This document shows positions 7,601 through 14,119 of a stretch of DNA of 64,000 nt, one piece after another. This DNA comes from Nocardioides albertanoniae (GTDB lineage Bacteria > Actinomycetota > Actinomycetes > Propionibacteriales > Nocardioidaceae). The DNA lies in contig NZ_VFOV01000001.1 in NCBI RefSeq assembly GCF_006716315.1, positions 3,984,501 to 4,048,500 on the forward strand, given 5' to 3'. The notes below the pieces were generated by a model. It did no database searches, had not been told where the DNA came from, and worked only from the letters and a program-made list of their open reading frames with translations. Within the stretch, counting starts at the first letter, position 1, and every line of letters starts with the position of its first letter. A program made the translations under genes and the position numbers.

Positions 7601-8260
7601 CCGCTGGTCGGCGACCGCGAAGTGGCGGATCGAGTCGACCTCGTCGCCCCAGAACTCCACGCGCACCGGGTGCTCCTCGGTGGGCGGGAAGACGTCGACG
7701 ATGCCACCTCGCACCGCGAACTCGCCGCGCTTCTCGACCAGGTCGACGCGCGCGTAGGCAGCATCGGCGAGCTTCTCGACGACGTCGTCGAGGGTGGCCT
7801 CCTGATCCTTGAACAGCTCGACGGGCTCCAGGTCACCGAGCCCCTTGACCTGCGGCTGGAGCGCGCTGCGCACCGGCGCGACGACCACCTTCAGCGGACC
7901 GTGGGCACCGGCCGTGTCGGGGTGGCGAAGCCTGCGGAGCACGGCGAGCCGACGCCCGACGGTGTCGCTGCGCGGCGAGAGGCGCTCGTGGGGCAGCGTC
8001 TCCCAGCTCGGGAAGTAGGCGACCGAGTCGGGCGGCATCAGGTCGGTCAGGTCGCTGACCAGATCCTCGGCCTCGCGCGAGGTCGCGGTCACCGCGAGCA
8101 CGGTGCGCTCCTGGCGTACGAGGCCGGCGACGACGAACGGGCGCAGCGCCTCCGGCCCGGTGACGTCGAGCGCCAGCATCCGACCGCCCTCGGCCTCCGC
8201 CATCACCTCGCTCAGGGCAGCGTCGCGCAGGACGAGATCGGCGAGCGGGGCGAGGATCAC
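4688..8260 (-). CDS. mfd: transcription-repair coupling factor Mfd
   Basis: A 1190-residue cytosolic ATP-dependent translocase that removes RNA polymerase stalled at DNA lesions and recruits UvrA. Domains in order: a UvrB-like N-terminal module ([29 protein letters not shown]); the RNA-polymerase interacting CarD-like domain ([37 protein letters not shown]); the helicase core with Walker A [10 protein letters not shown] near residue 666, DEEQ box [10 protein letters not shown], and [12 protein letters not shown]; helicase domain 2 ([43 protein letters not shown]); and the TRCF C-terminal domain. Length and motifs match full-length Mfd. The GTG start at 8260 follows GGAG with a 6-base gap; an upstream in-frame GTG at 8290 lacks a good site. 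Confidence 0.97.
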   Translation of the reverse strand: [1190 protein letters not shown]

Positions 8261-8355
8261 GGGTGACTCCAAAGAGGATGGGGCATGCACGAGAGCCCCC
8301 GGCCAGTGACAGCAGGGGGTGCGGAGACCAGTCTAGAAGACGCACGTAAAGACGT

Positions 8356-8386
8356 TTGACTTCGAGCGCGCGCGAAGCCGGAGCGT
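8356..8386 (+). promoter_or_regulatory. MerR-type promoter of the aldo/keto reductase gene
   Basis: A -35 TTGACT (8356-8361) and a -10-like GAGCGT (8381-8386) are separated by 19 bases, the over-long spacer typical of MerR-regulated promoters. The spacer holds a near-palindrome CTTCGAGCGCGCGCGAAG (8360-8377, one mismatched pair). The expected transcription start falls at the ATG (8394), so the mRNA is probably leaderless. The same arrangement precedes the merR-like gene at 9811-9841. Confidence 0.75.
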
Positions 8387-8393
8387 GGAAGCC

Positions 8394-9404
8394 ATGAGAT
8401 ACACGATCATCGGATCAGGCGCCGGCTCCCGGCGCGTCAGCAAGCTCGCGCTCGGCGTGATGCGGTTCGGGACGGACACGGACGTCTCGACCTCCTACGA
8501 CATCCTCGACCGCTTCGTCGAGGCCGGCGGCACCTTCGTCGACACCTCCAACAACTACGCCTACTGGGCGGGCGGCACCCAGGGCGGCGAGAGTGAGACC
8601 ACGCTCGGGCAGTGGCGCCGCGACCGCGGGATCGGCGACGAGCTCGTCATCGCCACCAAGGTCGGTGCGCGCCCGACCGACGTCGTCGAGCGCGTCGAGA
8701 ACGGCTGGGCCAACCAGCGCAACCGGGCGTGGGAGGGGCTCGCGCCGGAGAACGTACGCGAGCAGGCCGAGCGCTCCCGCGAACGCCTCGGCGTCGAGCG
8801 GCTCGACCTCTACTACGCCCATGTGCCGGACACGAACGGCGTGCCCCTGGAGGAGTACGCCGCCGGCTTCGCCGCCCTGGTGAAGGACGGGGTCATCGGC
8901 CAGTTCGGGCTGAGCAACCACTGGTCCTGGCAGGTCGAGCGAGCGCGGGCGGTGAACCCGGAGGCGGCGCGGCCGAGCGTGCTGCAGTATCACCACACCT
9001 ACCTGCGTCCGCGGACGGACATCCCCGACCCGCGGCTCTCCGTCGACGGTCAGATCGGCGTCGCCGACGCCTCGCTGCTCGCCTACCTGCGGGCGACACC
9101 GGGGCTGACGCTGGTGGCCTACACGCCGCTGCTCAGCGGGGCGTACACCAACCCCGCGAAGCCGCTCGATGCCGCGTACGACCACCCCGGGACCGTTGCT
9201 CGGCTCGCGGCGCTCGACGAGGTCGCCGCCGAGACCGGGGCGACCCGCAACCAGGTCGTGCTGGCCTGGATGCTCGGCGACGCAATGCCGGTGATCCCGC
9301 TGGTCGGTGCGTCATCGGTGGCCCAGCTCGACGAGAGCCTGGCCGCTGTCGACCTCGAGCTCAGCGAGGAGCAGAGGGCTCGGCTCGACGCTGCTGGGCG
9401 ATGA
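8394..9404 (+). CDS. aldo/keto reductase
   Basis: A 336-residue NADPH-dependent oxidoreductase with the (alpha/beta)8 barrel of the AKR superfamily. Recognisable segments: KLALGVMRFG, FVDTSNNYAYW near residue 48-58 (catalytic D...Y), VIATKVG with the catalytic Lys, LYYAHVPDTNGVPLEEYAAGFAALVKDGVIGQFGLSNHW, and the C-terminal cofactor block AWMLGDAMPVIPLVGASSVAQLDESLAAVDLELS. The start at 8394 is chosen because a MerR-type promoter would begin transcription there. A convergent MerR-family gene overlaps its 3' end by 44 bases and has a matching operator, so this gene is probably its target. The substrate is unknown; such pairs usually answer aldehydes, quinones or other electrophiles. Confidence 0.88.
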   Translation: MRYTIIGSGAGSRRVSKLALGVMRFGTDTDVSTSYDILDRFVEAGGTFVDTSNNYAYWAGGTQGGESETTLGQWRRDRGIGDELVIATKVGARPTDVVERVENGWANQRNRAWEGLAPENVREQAERSRERLGVERLDLYYAHVPDTNGVPLEEYAAGFAALVKDGVIGQFGLSNHWSWQVERARAVNPEAARPSVLQYHHTYLRPRTDIPDPRLSVDGQIGVADASLLAYLRATPGLTLVAYTPLLSGAYTNPAKPLDAAYDHPGTVARLAALDEVAAETGATRNQVVLAWMLGDAMPVIPLVGASSVAQLDESLAAVDLELSEEQRARLDAAGR

Positions 9405-9804
9405 GCTCGGCATCGGGATCCGTCTCGCCCACGGCCGCCGCGTAGTAGGCGACCTTGAACTCGATGGCGTCCAGGTGGCCGGCCGTCTCCTCCAGCTGCG
9501 CGCGCACCCGGTCGCGGTGTGCACGCAGCAGCCCGAGGCGCGCCTCCTCGTTGCCCTCGCCGGACCGGACCATCTCGGCGTAGCGCCGGATCTCCCGGAT
9601 CGGCATCCCGGTCGCGCGCAGCCTGGTGATCAGGGTGATCCAGCCGAGGTCGCCCTCGGAGTAGGCGCGGTGGCCGGAGCGGTTGCGACCGACCCCGAGC
9701 ATGAGCCCGTCGCGCTCGTAGTAGCGGAGCGTGTGGGTGGTGAGTCCGGTGCGCTCGGCCACCTCGGCGATGCTGAGGCCGTCTTCGGATCCCTGCGCGG
9801 TCAT
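9361..9804 (-). CDS. MerR family transcriptional regulator
   Basis: A 147-residue regulator with the N-terminal MerR winged helix (LSIAEVAERTGLTTHTLRYYERDGLMLGVGRNRSGHRAYSEGDLGWITLITRLRATGMPIREIRRYAEM) and a C-terminal dimerisation coiled coil (AHRDRVRAQLEETAGHLDAIEFKVAYY). No Cys cluster is present in the effector region, so metal sensing is unlikely; it resembles the SoxR-unrelated aldehyde/redox-type MerR proteins found beside reductases. The start at 9804 coincides with the expected transcription start of its own promoter, so a leaderless mRNA is likely. Its last 44 bases are antisense to the end of the aldo/keto reductase gene, which would also give convergent interference. Confidence 0.9.
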   Translation of the reverse strand: MTAQGSEDGLSIAEVAERTGLTTHTLRYYERDGLMLGVGRNRSGHRAYSEGDLGWITLITRLRATGMPIREIRRYAEMVRSGEGNEEARLGLLRAHRDRVRAQLEETAGHLDAIEFKVAYYAAAVGETDPDAELIAQQRRAEPSAPR

Positions 9805-9810
9805 GGCGCC

Positions 9811-9841
9811 ATTGTCCGGCTTCGAGTGCACTCGAAGTCAA
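9811..9841 (-). promoter_or_regulatory. autoregulatory MerR promoter/operator
   Basis: On the minus strand -35 TTGACT (9841-9836) and -10 GACAAT (9816-9811) have a 19-base spacer containing the perfect 18-bp palindrome CTTCGAGTGCACTCGAAG (9820-9837). The palindrome core matches that before the aldo/keto reductase gene, so the MerR protein likely controls both genes. Confidence 0.8.
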
Positions 9842-9865
9842 GGCGGTTCGGCTACGTTGAAGATT

Positions 9866-10771
9866 GTGAAGACGACGTACGCCTCCGGGTCGGCCGTTGC
9901 TGTGACGGCCGTGCTCGTGGCGGTTCTGAGCGGGTGCGGCACGGGCCCCGGGAGCGAGGCGGGCTCGACGAGCAGCAGCGCGGCGCCGTCGACGTCGACC
10001 TCGGGCAGCGGCGTACCTTCGTCTTCTCCGTCCGCATCGCCTTCCTCAACCTCAGCGCCGAGGGCAGGGACGGTGCCGCCGCCATGGCTGGGCACGCGGG
10101 TGCTGAAGGAGGACGGCGAGGGCTACGGCATCGCCGGTGCTACGCCGAAGGAGCTGCGCAACCGCGCCTGGACACTGCCCGACATGGTGCCGATGCTGCC
10201 CGGCGAGGGGTTCGCGTCCGAGGTCGACATCGCGCCCGACGAGGTGATCGAACGCTCGACCTGGGAGCCGGGCTGCCCAGTCTCACGCCAGGAGCTCGCC
10301 TGGGTGCGGATGACGTTCTGGGGCTTCGACGGCGCGCGTCATACCGGCGAGATGTTGATCAACGCCCGGGTCGCGGAGGACGTGGTCGGGGTCTTCCGGC
10401 ACCTCTACGAGGCGAGGTTCCCGATCGAGCAGATGGGCATCACCACGAAGGCCGCCCTCGACGCGCCGCCGACCGGCGATGGCAACGGCACCGGCGGCTT
10501 CGTCTGCCGCCCGTCGGTGGGCCAGACCTCGTTCTCCCAGCACGCCTACGGCCTGGCGATCGACATCAACACCTTCCAGAACCCGTACGTCAAGGGCGAC
10601 CGCGTCATCCCCGAGCTCGCCCGCTGGTATCTCGACCGCGACCGGAAGGCCCCAGGCATCATCCACTCCGGCGACGAGGTCGTGCAGGCGTTCGCCGACA
10701 TCGGCTGGGAGTGGGGCGGCGACTGGAACTCGCTCAAGGACTACCAGCACTTCTCCGAGAACGGCACCTGA
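9866..10771 (+). CDS. VanY-like D-alanyl-D-alanine carboxypeptidase lipoprotein (M15)
   Basis: A 301-residue secreted lipoprotein. The N-terminus shows a Lys, a hydrophobic stretch and a lipobox (VAVLSGCGTG; lipidated Cys near residue 24), then a Ser/Thr-rich linker of about 40 residues. The C-terminal half is a peptidase M15 domain: zinc-binding S-Q-H-A-Y-G-L-A-I-D-I-N at about 225-236 and DYQHF at about 292-296 provide the His, Asp and His ligands. It would trim stem-peptide D-Ala residues outside the membrane. The GTG start at 9866 places the signal peptide correctly, although the ribosome site is weak. No vancomycin-resistance genes are nearby, so a cell-wall maintenance role is likelier than resistance. 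Confidence 0.85.
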   Translation: MKTTYASGSAVAVTAVLVAVLSGCGTGPGSEAGSTSSSAAPSTSTSGSGVPSSSPSASPSSTSAPRAGTVPPPWLGTRVLKEDGEGYGIAGATPKELRNRAWTLPDMVPMLPGEGFASEVDIAPDEVIERSTWEPGCPVSRQELAWVRMTFWGFDGARHTGEMLINARVAEDVVGVFRHLYEARFPIEQMGITTKAALDAPPTGDGNGTGGFVCRPSVGQTSFSQHAYGLAIDINTFQNPYVKGDRVIPELARWYLDRDRKAPGIIHSGDEVVQAFADIGWEWGGDWNSLKDYQHFSENGT

Positions 10772-10779
10772 AACCCTGT

Positions 10780-10873
10780 CGAGTCGGCTCGTTCTGACCA
10801 GATTTCGCGCCGAGTCGGCTCGTTATGACGAGCCGACTCGGCGCTGGTTTTGGTCAGGACGAGCCGACTCGGC
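10780..10873. repeat. nested palindromic intergenic repeat, copy C
   Basis: This copy lies between the convergent VanY-like and siderophore-interacting genes. Its units CGAGTCGGCTCGTTCTGACC are arranged forward, hairpin, reverse; the central hairpin spans 10807-10844 with 16-bp arms. Placement at two facing gene ends fits a bidirectional terminator. Confidence 0.8.
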
Positions 10874-10883
10874 CCGAGGTGGG

Positions 10884-11681
10884 TCAGGCGGATTCGGCGG
10901 TGGCGAGGTCGCGCTTCCACTCGCGGAAGGTCTCCTCGGTGCGGCCGCGACGCCAGTAGCCGGAGATGGAGAGGTCGGCCTTGGGTACGCCGCGCTCCTT
11001 GAGGAGGTAGGGGCGCATGCCGTGCATGGTGACGGCGGCCTCGCCGTGCACGAAGGCGTGGACGCGGCCGTCGAGCCACTTCAGGCCGCGGACGGCGGTG
11101 ACGAGGGGCTGCTCGTGGCCCTCGGCGTCCTCGGCGGCGTGGTGGGTGCGGTCGCCGGTGATGAGCCAGGTGACCTCGACGCCCTGCGGATGCTCGAGCG
11201 GCTGCTCGTGACCGGGGGCGGGGATGTCGATCACCGCGTAGCCGCGGGCGTCGGCGGGCAGCGCGGCCAGGGCGGCGCGGATGGCGGGCAGGGCGGTCTC
11301 GTCGCCGGCGATCAGGTGCCAGTCGGCCTCCGGGTCGGGCGCATAGGCACCGCCGGGGCCGCGGGCGACGAGGGTGTCACCGGGTCGGGCGCCGGCAGCC
11401 CAGGGTCCGGCATAGCCCTCGGTGCCGTGCACGACGAAGTCGATGTCGAGGGTGCCGTGCTCGATCGAAGGGTTGAGGGCGGTGTAGGTGCGCAGCACCG
11501 GGCCGTCGCCGGAGTCGCTCTGCTCCCGGGGGAAGGCGAGCTTCACGTAGCGGTCGGTGAACACGCTCGAGGAGAACGCACCGAGGTCGTCGGAACCGAA
11601 GCTCACCCGGATCATCGCGGGGCTGAGCCGCTCGGTGGCGGTGACGACGAGGGTGGTCTCAGGCTTCGCAGGACGACTCAT
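10884..11681 (-). CDS. siderophore-interacting FAD-binding protein
   Basis: A 265-residue cytosolic flavoprotein of the ViuB/SIP family, which reduces ferric siderophores to release iron. Marks: the FAD-binding barrel with R-T-Y-T (PVLRTYTALNP), DIDFVVHGTEGYAGPWAAGARPGD, GPGGAY, and the NAD(P)-binding half with LIAGDETALPAIRAALAALP and FVHGEAAVTMHGMRPYL. The C-terminal ISGYWRRGRTEETFREWKR is characteristic of the family. The ATG at 11681 has no ribosome site upstream, and an IdeR/DmdR-like box lies directly before it, so the message may be leaderless and iron-repressed. Confidence 0.9.
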   Translation of the reverse strand: MSRPAKPETTLVVTATERLSPAMIRVSFGSDDLGAFSSSVFTDRYVKLAFPREQSDSGDGPVLRTYTALNPSIEHGTLDIDFVVHGTEGYAGPWAAGARPGDTLVARGPGGAYAPDPEADWHLIAGDETALPAIRAALAALPADARGYAVIDIPAPGHEQPLEHPQGVEVTWLITGDRTHHAAEDAEGHEQPLVTAVRGLKWLDGRVHAFVHGEAAVTMHGMRPYLLKERGVPKADLSISGYWRRGRTEETFREWKRDLATAESA

Positions 11682-11682
11682 G

Positions 11683-11701
11683 AAAGGTAACCCTAACCCC
11701 G
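11683..11701 (-). promoter_or_regulatory. candidate IdeR/DmdR iron box
   Basis: Read on the minus strand, the 19 bases before the SIP start are CGGGGTTAGGGTTACCTTT. Compared with the known DtxR-family consensus TTAGGTTAGGCTAACCTAA this matches at about 11-13 positions, allowing S and W codes. The location directly before an iron-siderophore reductase supports iron-dependent repression. Confidence 0.55.
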
Positions 11702-11718
11702 CGCCAAACCCGGGCGGC

Positions 11719-12402
11719 TCAACCTGCCGGGGCGACGTTGGACGCGGGCGGGTCGGTAGGTGCCGGAAGGGCAGGGTGCGGGCCGGAGCGGTGGGCCTTG
11801 TTGACCAGCGAGAGACCCGGCTCGGGCTCGAGCACCCGCAGCAGCCGCTCGACGTGCACCCGTGCTTCGCCGACCAGCCGCCTGGCCTCGCGCGGGGAGC
11901 GCTTGCGCAGGTCGATCAGGTCGTCGTCGGCCGGCCGCCGCACCGTACGCCGCGCCTTCTGGAGCGGAGCGAGGTCGACCAGCGTGCGCAGCCGCTCGGC
12001 CGCGTCGGCGTTGCCGCCCAGCGCCTGGCGGCCGATCTGGGCGCCGAGCGCGGCGATCTCGATGAGCGTGAACGTGCGCGTCACCGCCGACGGCACCAGC
12101 TTGGCGACCTCGCGACGGTGGGAGCGTTCGGCGGTGATGATCAGGTCGGAGGCATCGATGTCCTCGGCGGTGAGCCCGTAGGCCTCGTGCCTGCTGAGGC
12201 GCACGCCGACGGCGGCCACCTCGGTAGCGATCACCGGGTCCATCTCGTAGCCGGCCAGCGCCTCGGTGCCGGCGGACATGACCGAGATGCCGTGCCTGGC
12301 GACGCCGTTGTTGGGCCCGACGCCCTCGCGCAGCATCGCCTCGACGGCCGGCGAGCGGCGTATGTTGCCGGTGCAGACGACCAGGATCGTCGCGGTCTCC
12401 AT
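11719..12402 (-). CDS. low-molecular-weight protein-tyrosine phosphatase (Wzb-like)
   Basis: A 227-residue phosphatase with the catalytic P-loop C10-T-G-N-I-R-R16-S near the N-terminus (known C-x5-R-S pattern). The second residue of the usual CRS triplet is Arg here instead of Cys. The mature domain ends near residue 165; the remaining tail (EPEPGLSLVNKAHRS...PAG) is low-complexity and longer than the roughly 150-160 residues usual for the family. It is divergent from the Wzc-like tyrosine autokinase, so it probably dephosphorylates that kinase to control EPS chain length. The ATG at 12402 follows AAGG; a GTG one codon earlier is possible. Confidence 0.82.
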   Translation of the reverse strand: METATILVVCTGNIRRSPAVEAMLREGVGPNNGVARHGISVMSAGTEALAGYEMDPVIATEVAAVGVRLSRHEAYGLTAEDIDASDLIITAERSHRREVAKLVPSAVTRTFTLIEIAALGAQIGRQALGGNADAAERLRTLVDLAPLQKARRTVRRPADDDLIDLRKRSPREARRLVGEARVHVERLLRVLEPEPGLSLVNKAHRSGPHPALPAPTDPPASNVAPAG

Positions 12403-12530
12403 CACTGCCTACCTTCGACCAGTTGCCTTGCGAATCTCGAGCGTGGCTTCCTGGCCGACGCAGCCAACCCCCGATCGTGACGCGGCGACATTACGCAACC
12501 GGCGTACGTCTGGAAGATTCGGCGGCAGGC

Positions 12531-12554
12531 CGTTCACCCATTTGGGGGAACGGA
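12531..12554 (+). promoter_or_regulatory. 24-base element upstream of the Wzc-like kinase
   Basis: The 24 bases contain CCCATTTGGGGGAACGG and match 23 of 24 positions of an element at 31945-31968 (opposite strand) before a DUF1972-type glycosyltransferase. Its CCC-ATTT-GGGGG centre is partly palindromic and resembles the GC-rich boxes elsewhere in the EPS locus. It lies 141 bases before the kinase start. Confidence 0.65.
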
Positions 12555-12695
12555 TCGACTCCTCGGCGATGACGCGCCCCGATCCAGGTGAGTATGTGGG
12601 ATTGGGGCCCGTGGACAGCGCCCGGATGGCGAGTGAGCCACGGAACGACGGCCCGGTGAACAACGCCGGTCGGACTCATCGGATGGAGTGACCTG

Positions 12696-14117
12696 GTGGA
12701 CCTGCGCGATTACGTCGCCGCCCTGCGAAAGCGTTGGTACATCGTCGCGGTGCTGGCGATCGTCGGCGCCGGCGCGGCCTTCGCCCAGGCGCACTCGAGC
12801 CCGCCGCAGTATCGCGCGCAGAGCACCGTCTTCGTCTCCATCGCCAAGGGCGGCACCACCCAGGAGCTGGTGCAGGGCTCCACCTTCACGCAGGAGATCG
12901 TGCAGTCCTACGCGAAGCTCGCGACGATGCCGGTCGTGCTCGACCAGGTCATCTACGACCTCGATCTCGACACGACCTCCAAGGCGCTCGCCGAGGAGAT
13001 CACCGCCGAGAACCCGCTCGACACGGTGATCATCGAGATCGACGCGGTCGCCACCACCAGCACCGGCGCCTCCGACCTCTCCAACGCCGTCGCCGACGAG
13101 CTGACCACCACCATCACCAACCTCTCCCCCAGCAGCAACAAGAAGTCGGCCGTCGAGGTGACCGTGGTCGCCCGCGCCGATCCCCCGCAGGAGGCTTTCG
13201 CGCCGCGCACCCGGCTGGCCGCCCTGGTCGGCTTCACCGGCGGCTTCGGGCTCGGCGTGGCCATCGCGGTGGTGCGCGCCCTCCTCGACACCCGGGTCCG
13301 GACGGCCGGCGAGCTCGAGCAGCTCACCGACGTCGGCCTGCTCGGCGCCATCCCACGGCGCCGCGGCCAAGGCCGTGTCCGCGGGGCGGTGACGGCGATC
13401 GACCCGCACAGCGTCGCCTCGGAGGCCTATCGACGGCTGCAGACCAACCTGCAGTTCCTCGACGCCTCCTCGCAGGTGCGCTCGATGGTGGTGACCTCCT
13501 CCATCGGCGGCGAGGGCAAGTCGACGACCTCGATCAACCTGGCGCTGGCGATCGCGGAGCACGGCCAGCGGGTGCTGCTCATCGACGCCGACATGCGCCG
13601 CCCGGCGATCGCCGACTACTGCGGCCTCGAGGGTGCGGCCGGGCTGACGACGGTGCTGATCGGGAAGGCCGGCCTCGACGACGTCGTGCAGGTCTGGGGC
13701 GAACGCAACCTGCACGTGCTCACCATGGGTGAGATCCCGCCCAACCCCGCCCAGCTGATCGGGTCGCTGCGCATGGCCGACCTGCTCGAGGAGACGCGCG
13801 CCTCCTACGACGTGGTCATCCTCGACTCGCCGCCGCTGCTGCCGGTGGCCGACGGCGCGATTCTCTCGCGGCTCACCGACGGCGCCCTGGTGGTCGCCAA
13901 CTGCCGTACGATCCACCGACCGCAGGTGCTCGAGGCCATCGACAGCCTCGAGGCCGTCGACGCCCGCTGCCTCGGCATCGTCGCGAACCAGGTGCGCGAC
14001 ACCGCTGCGCACACCTACTACGGCCAGCCCGAGCGGGGCTGGTTCGGCGGCCTCTTCGGCGGGATCCTGCGCCCGCAGGCGCCTCAGCAGCACGGCTACC
14101 CCGCCGCCGGCAGCTGA
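12696..14117 (+). CDS. polysaccharide co-polymerase / bacterial tyrosine autokinase (Wzc-like)
   Basis: A 473-residue inner-membrane protein that sets EPS chain length and autophosphorylates. Residues about 1-190 are a Wzz domain with a first membrane helix (WYIVAVLAIVGAGAAFAQA) and a second (LAALVGFTGGFGLGVAIAVV). Residues about 240-440 are a BY-kinase: Walker A SSIGGEGKSTTS near 268, Walker A' VLLIDADMRRPA, Walker B VVILDSPPLL. The C-terminal tail has a few tyrosines (HTYYGQ) for autophosphorylation. The GTG start follows GGAG by 7 bases. It heads a run of polymerase and acyltransferase genes and is divergent from its likely phosphatase. Confidence 0.92.
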   Translation: MDLRDYVAALRKRWYIVAVLAIVGAGAAFAQAHSSPPQYRAQSTVFVSIAKGGTTQELVQGSTFTQEIVQSYAKLATMPVVLDQVIYDLDLDTTSKALAEEITAENPLDTVIIEIDAVATTSTGASDLSNAVADELTTTITNLSPSSNKKSAVEVTVVARADPPQEAFAPRTRLAALVGFTGGFGLGVAIAVVRALLDTRVRTAGELEQLTDVGLLGAIPRRRGQGRVRGAVTAIDPHSVASEAYRRLQTNLQFLDASSQVRSMVVTSSIGGEGKSTTSINLALAIAEHGQRVLLIDADMRRPAIADYCGLEGAAGLTTVLIGKAGLDDVVQVWGERNLHVLTMGEIPPNPAQLIGSLRMADLLEETRASYDVVILDSPPLLPVADGAILSRLTDGALVVANCRTIHRPQVLEAIDSLEAVDARCLGIVANQVRDTAAHTYYGQPERGWFGGLFGGILRPQAPQQHGYPAAGS

Positions 14118-14119
14118 GC

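Noticed and set aside
5615..8266. Very long open frame (883 codons) on the plus strand opposite mfd
   Set aside because: It is an antisense shadow in high-GC DNA; its translation is Arg/Gly/Asp-rich with no recognisable domain, while the minus strand encodes a full Mfd.
9866..10771. Vancomycin-resistance determinant
   Set aside because: Only a VanY-like M15 peptidase is present. There is no vanHAX or VanRS nearby, and such lipoproteins are common in cell-wall maintenance.
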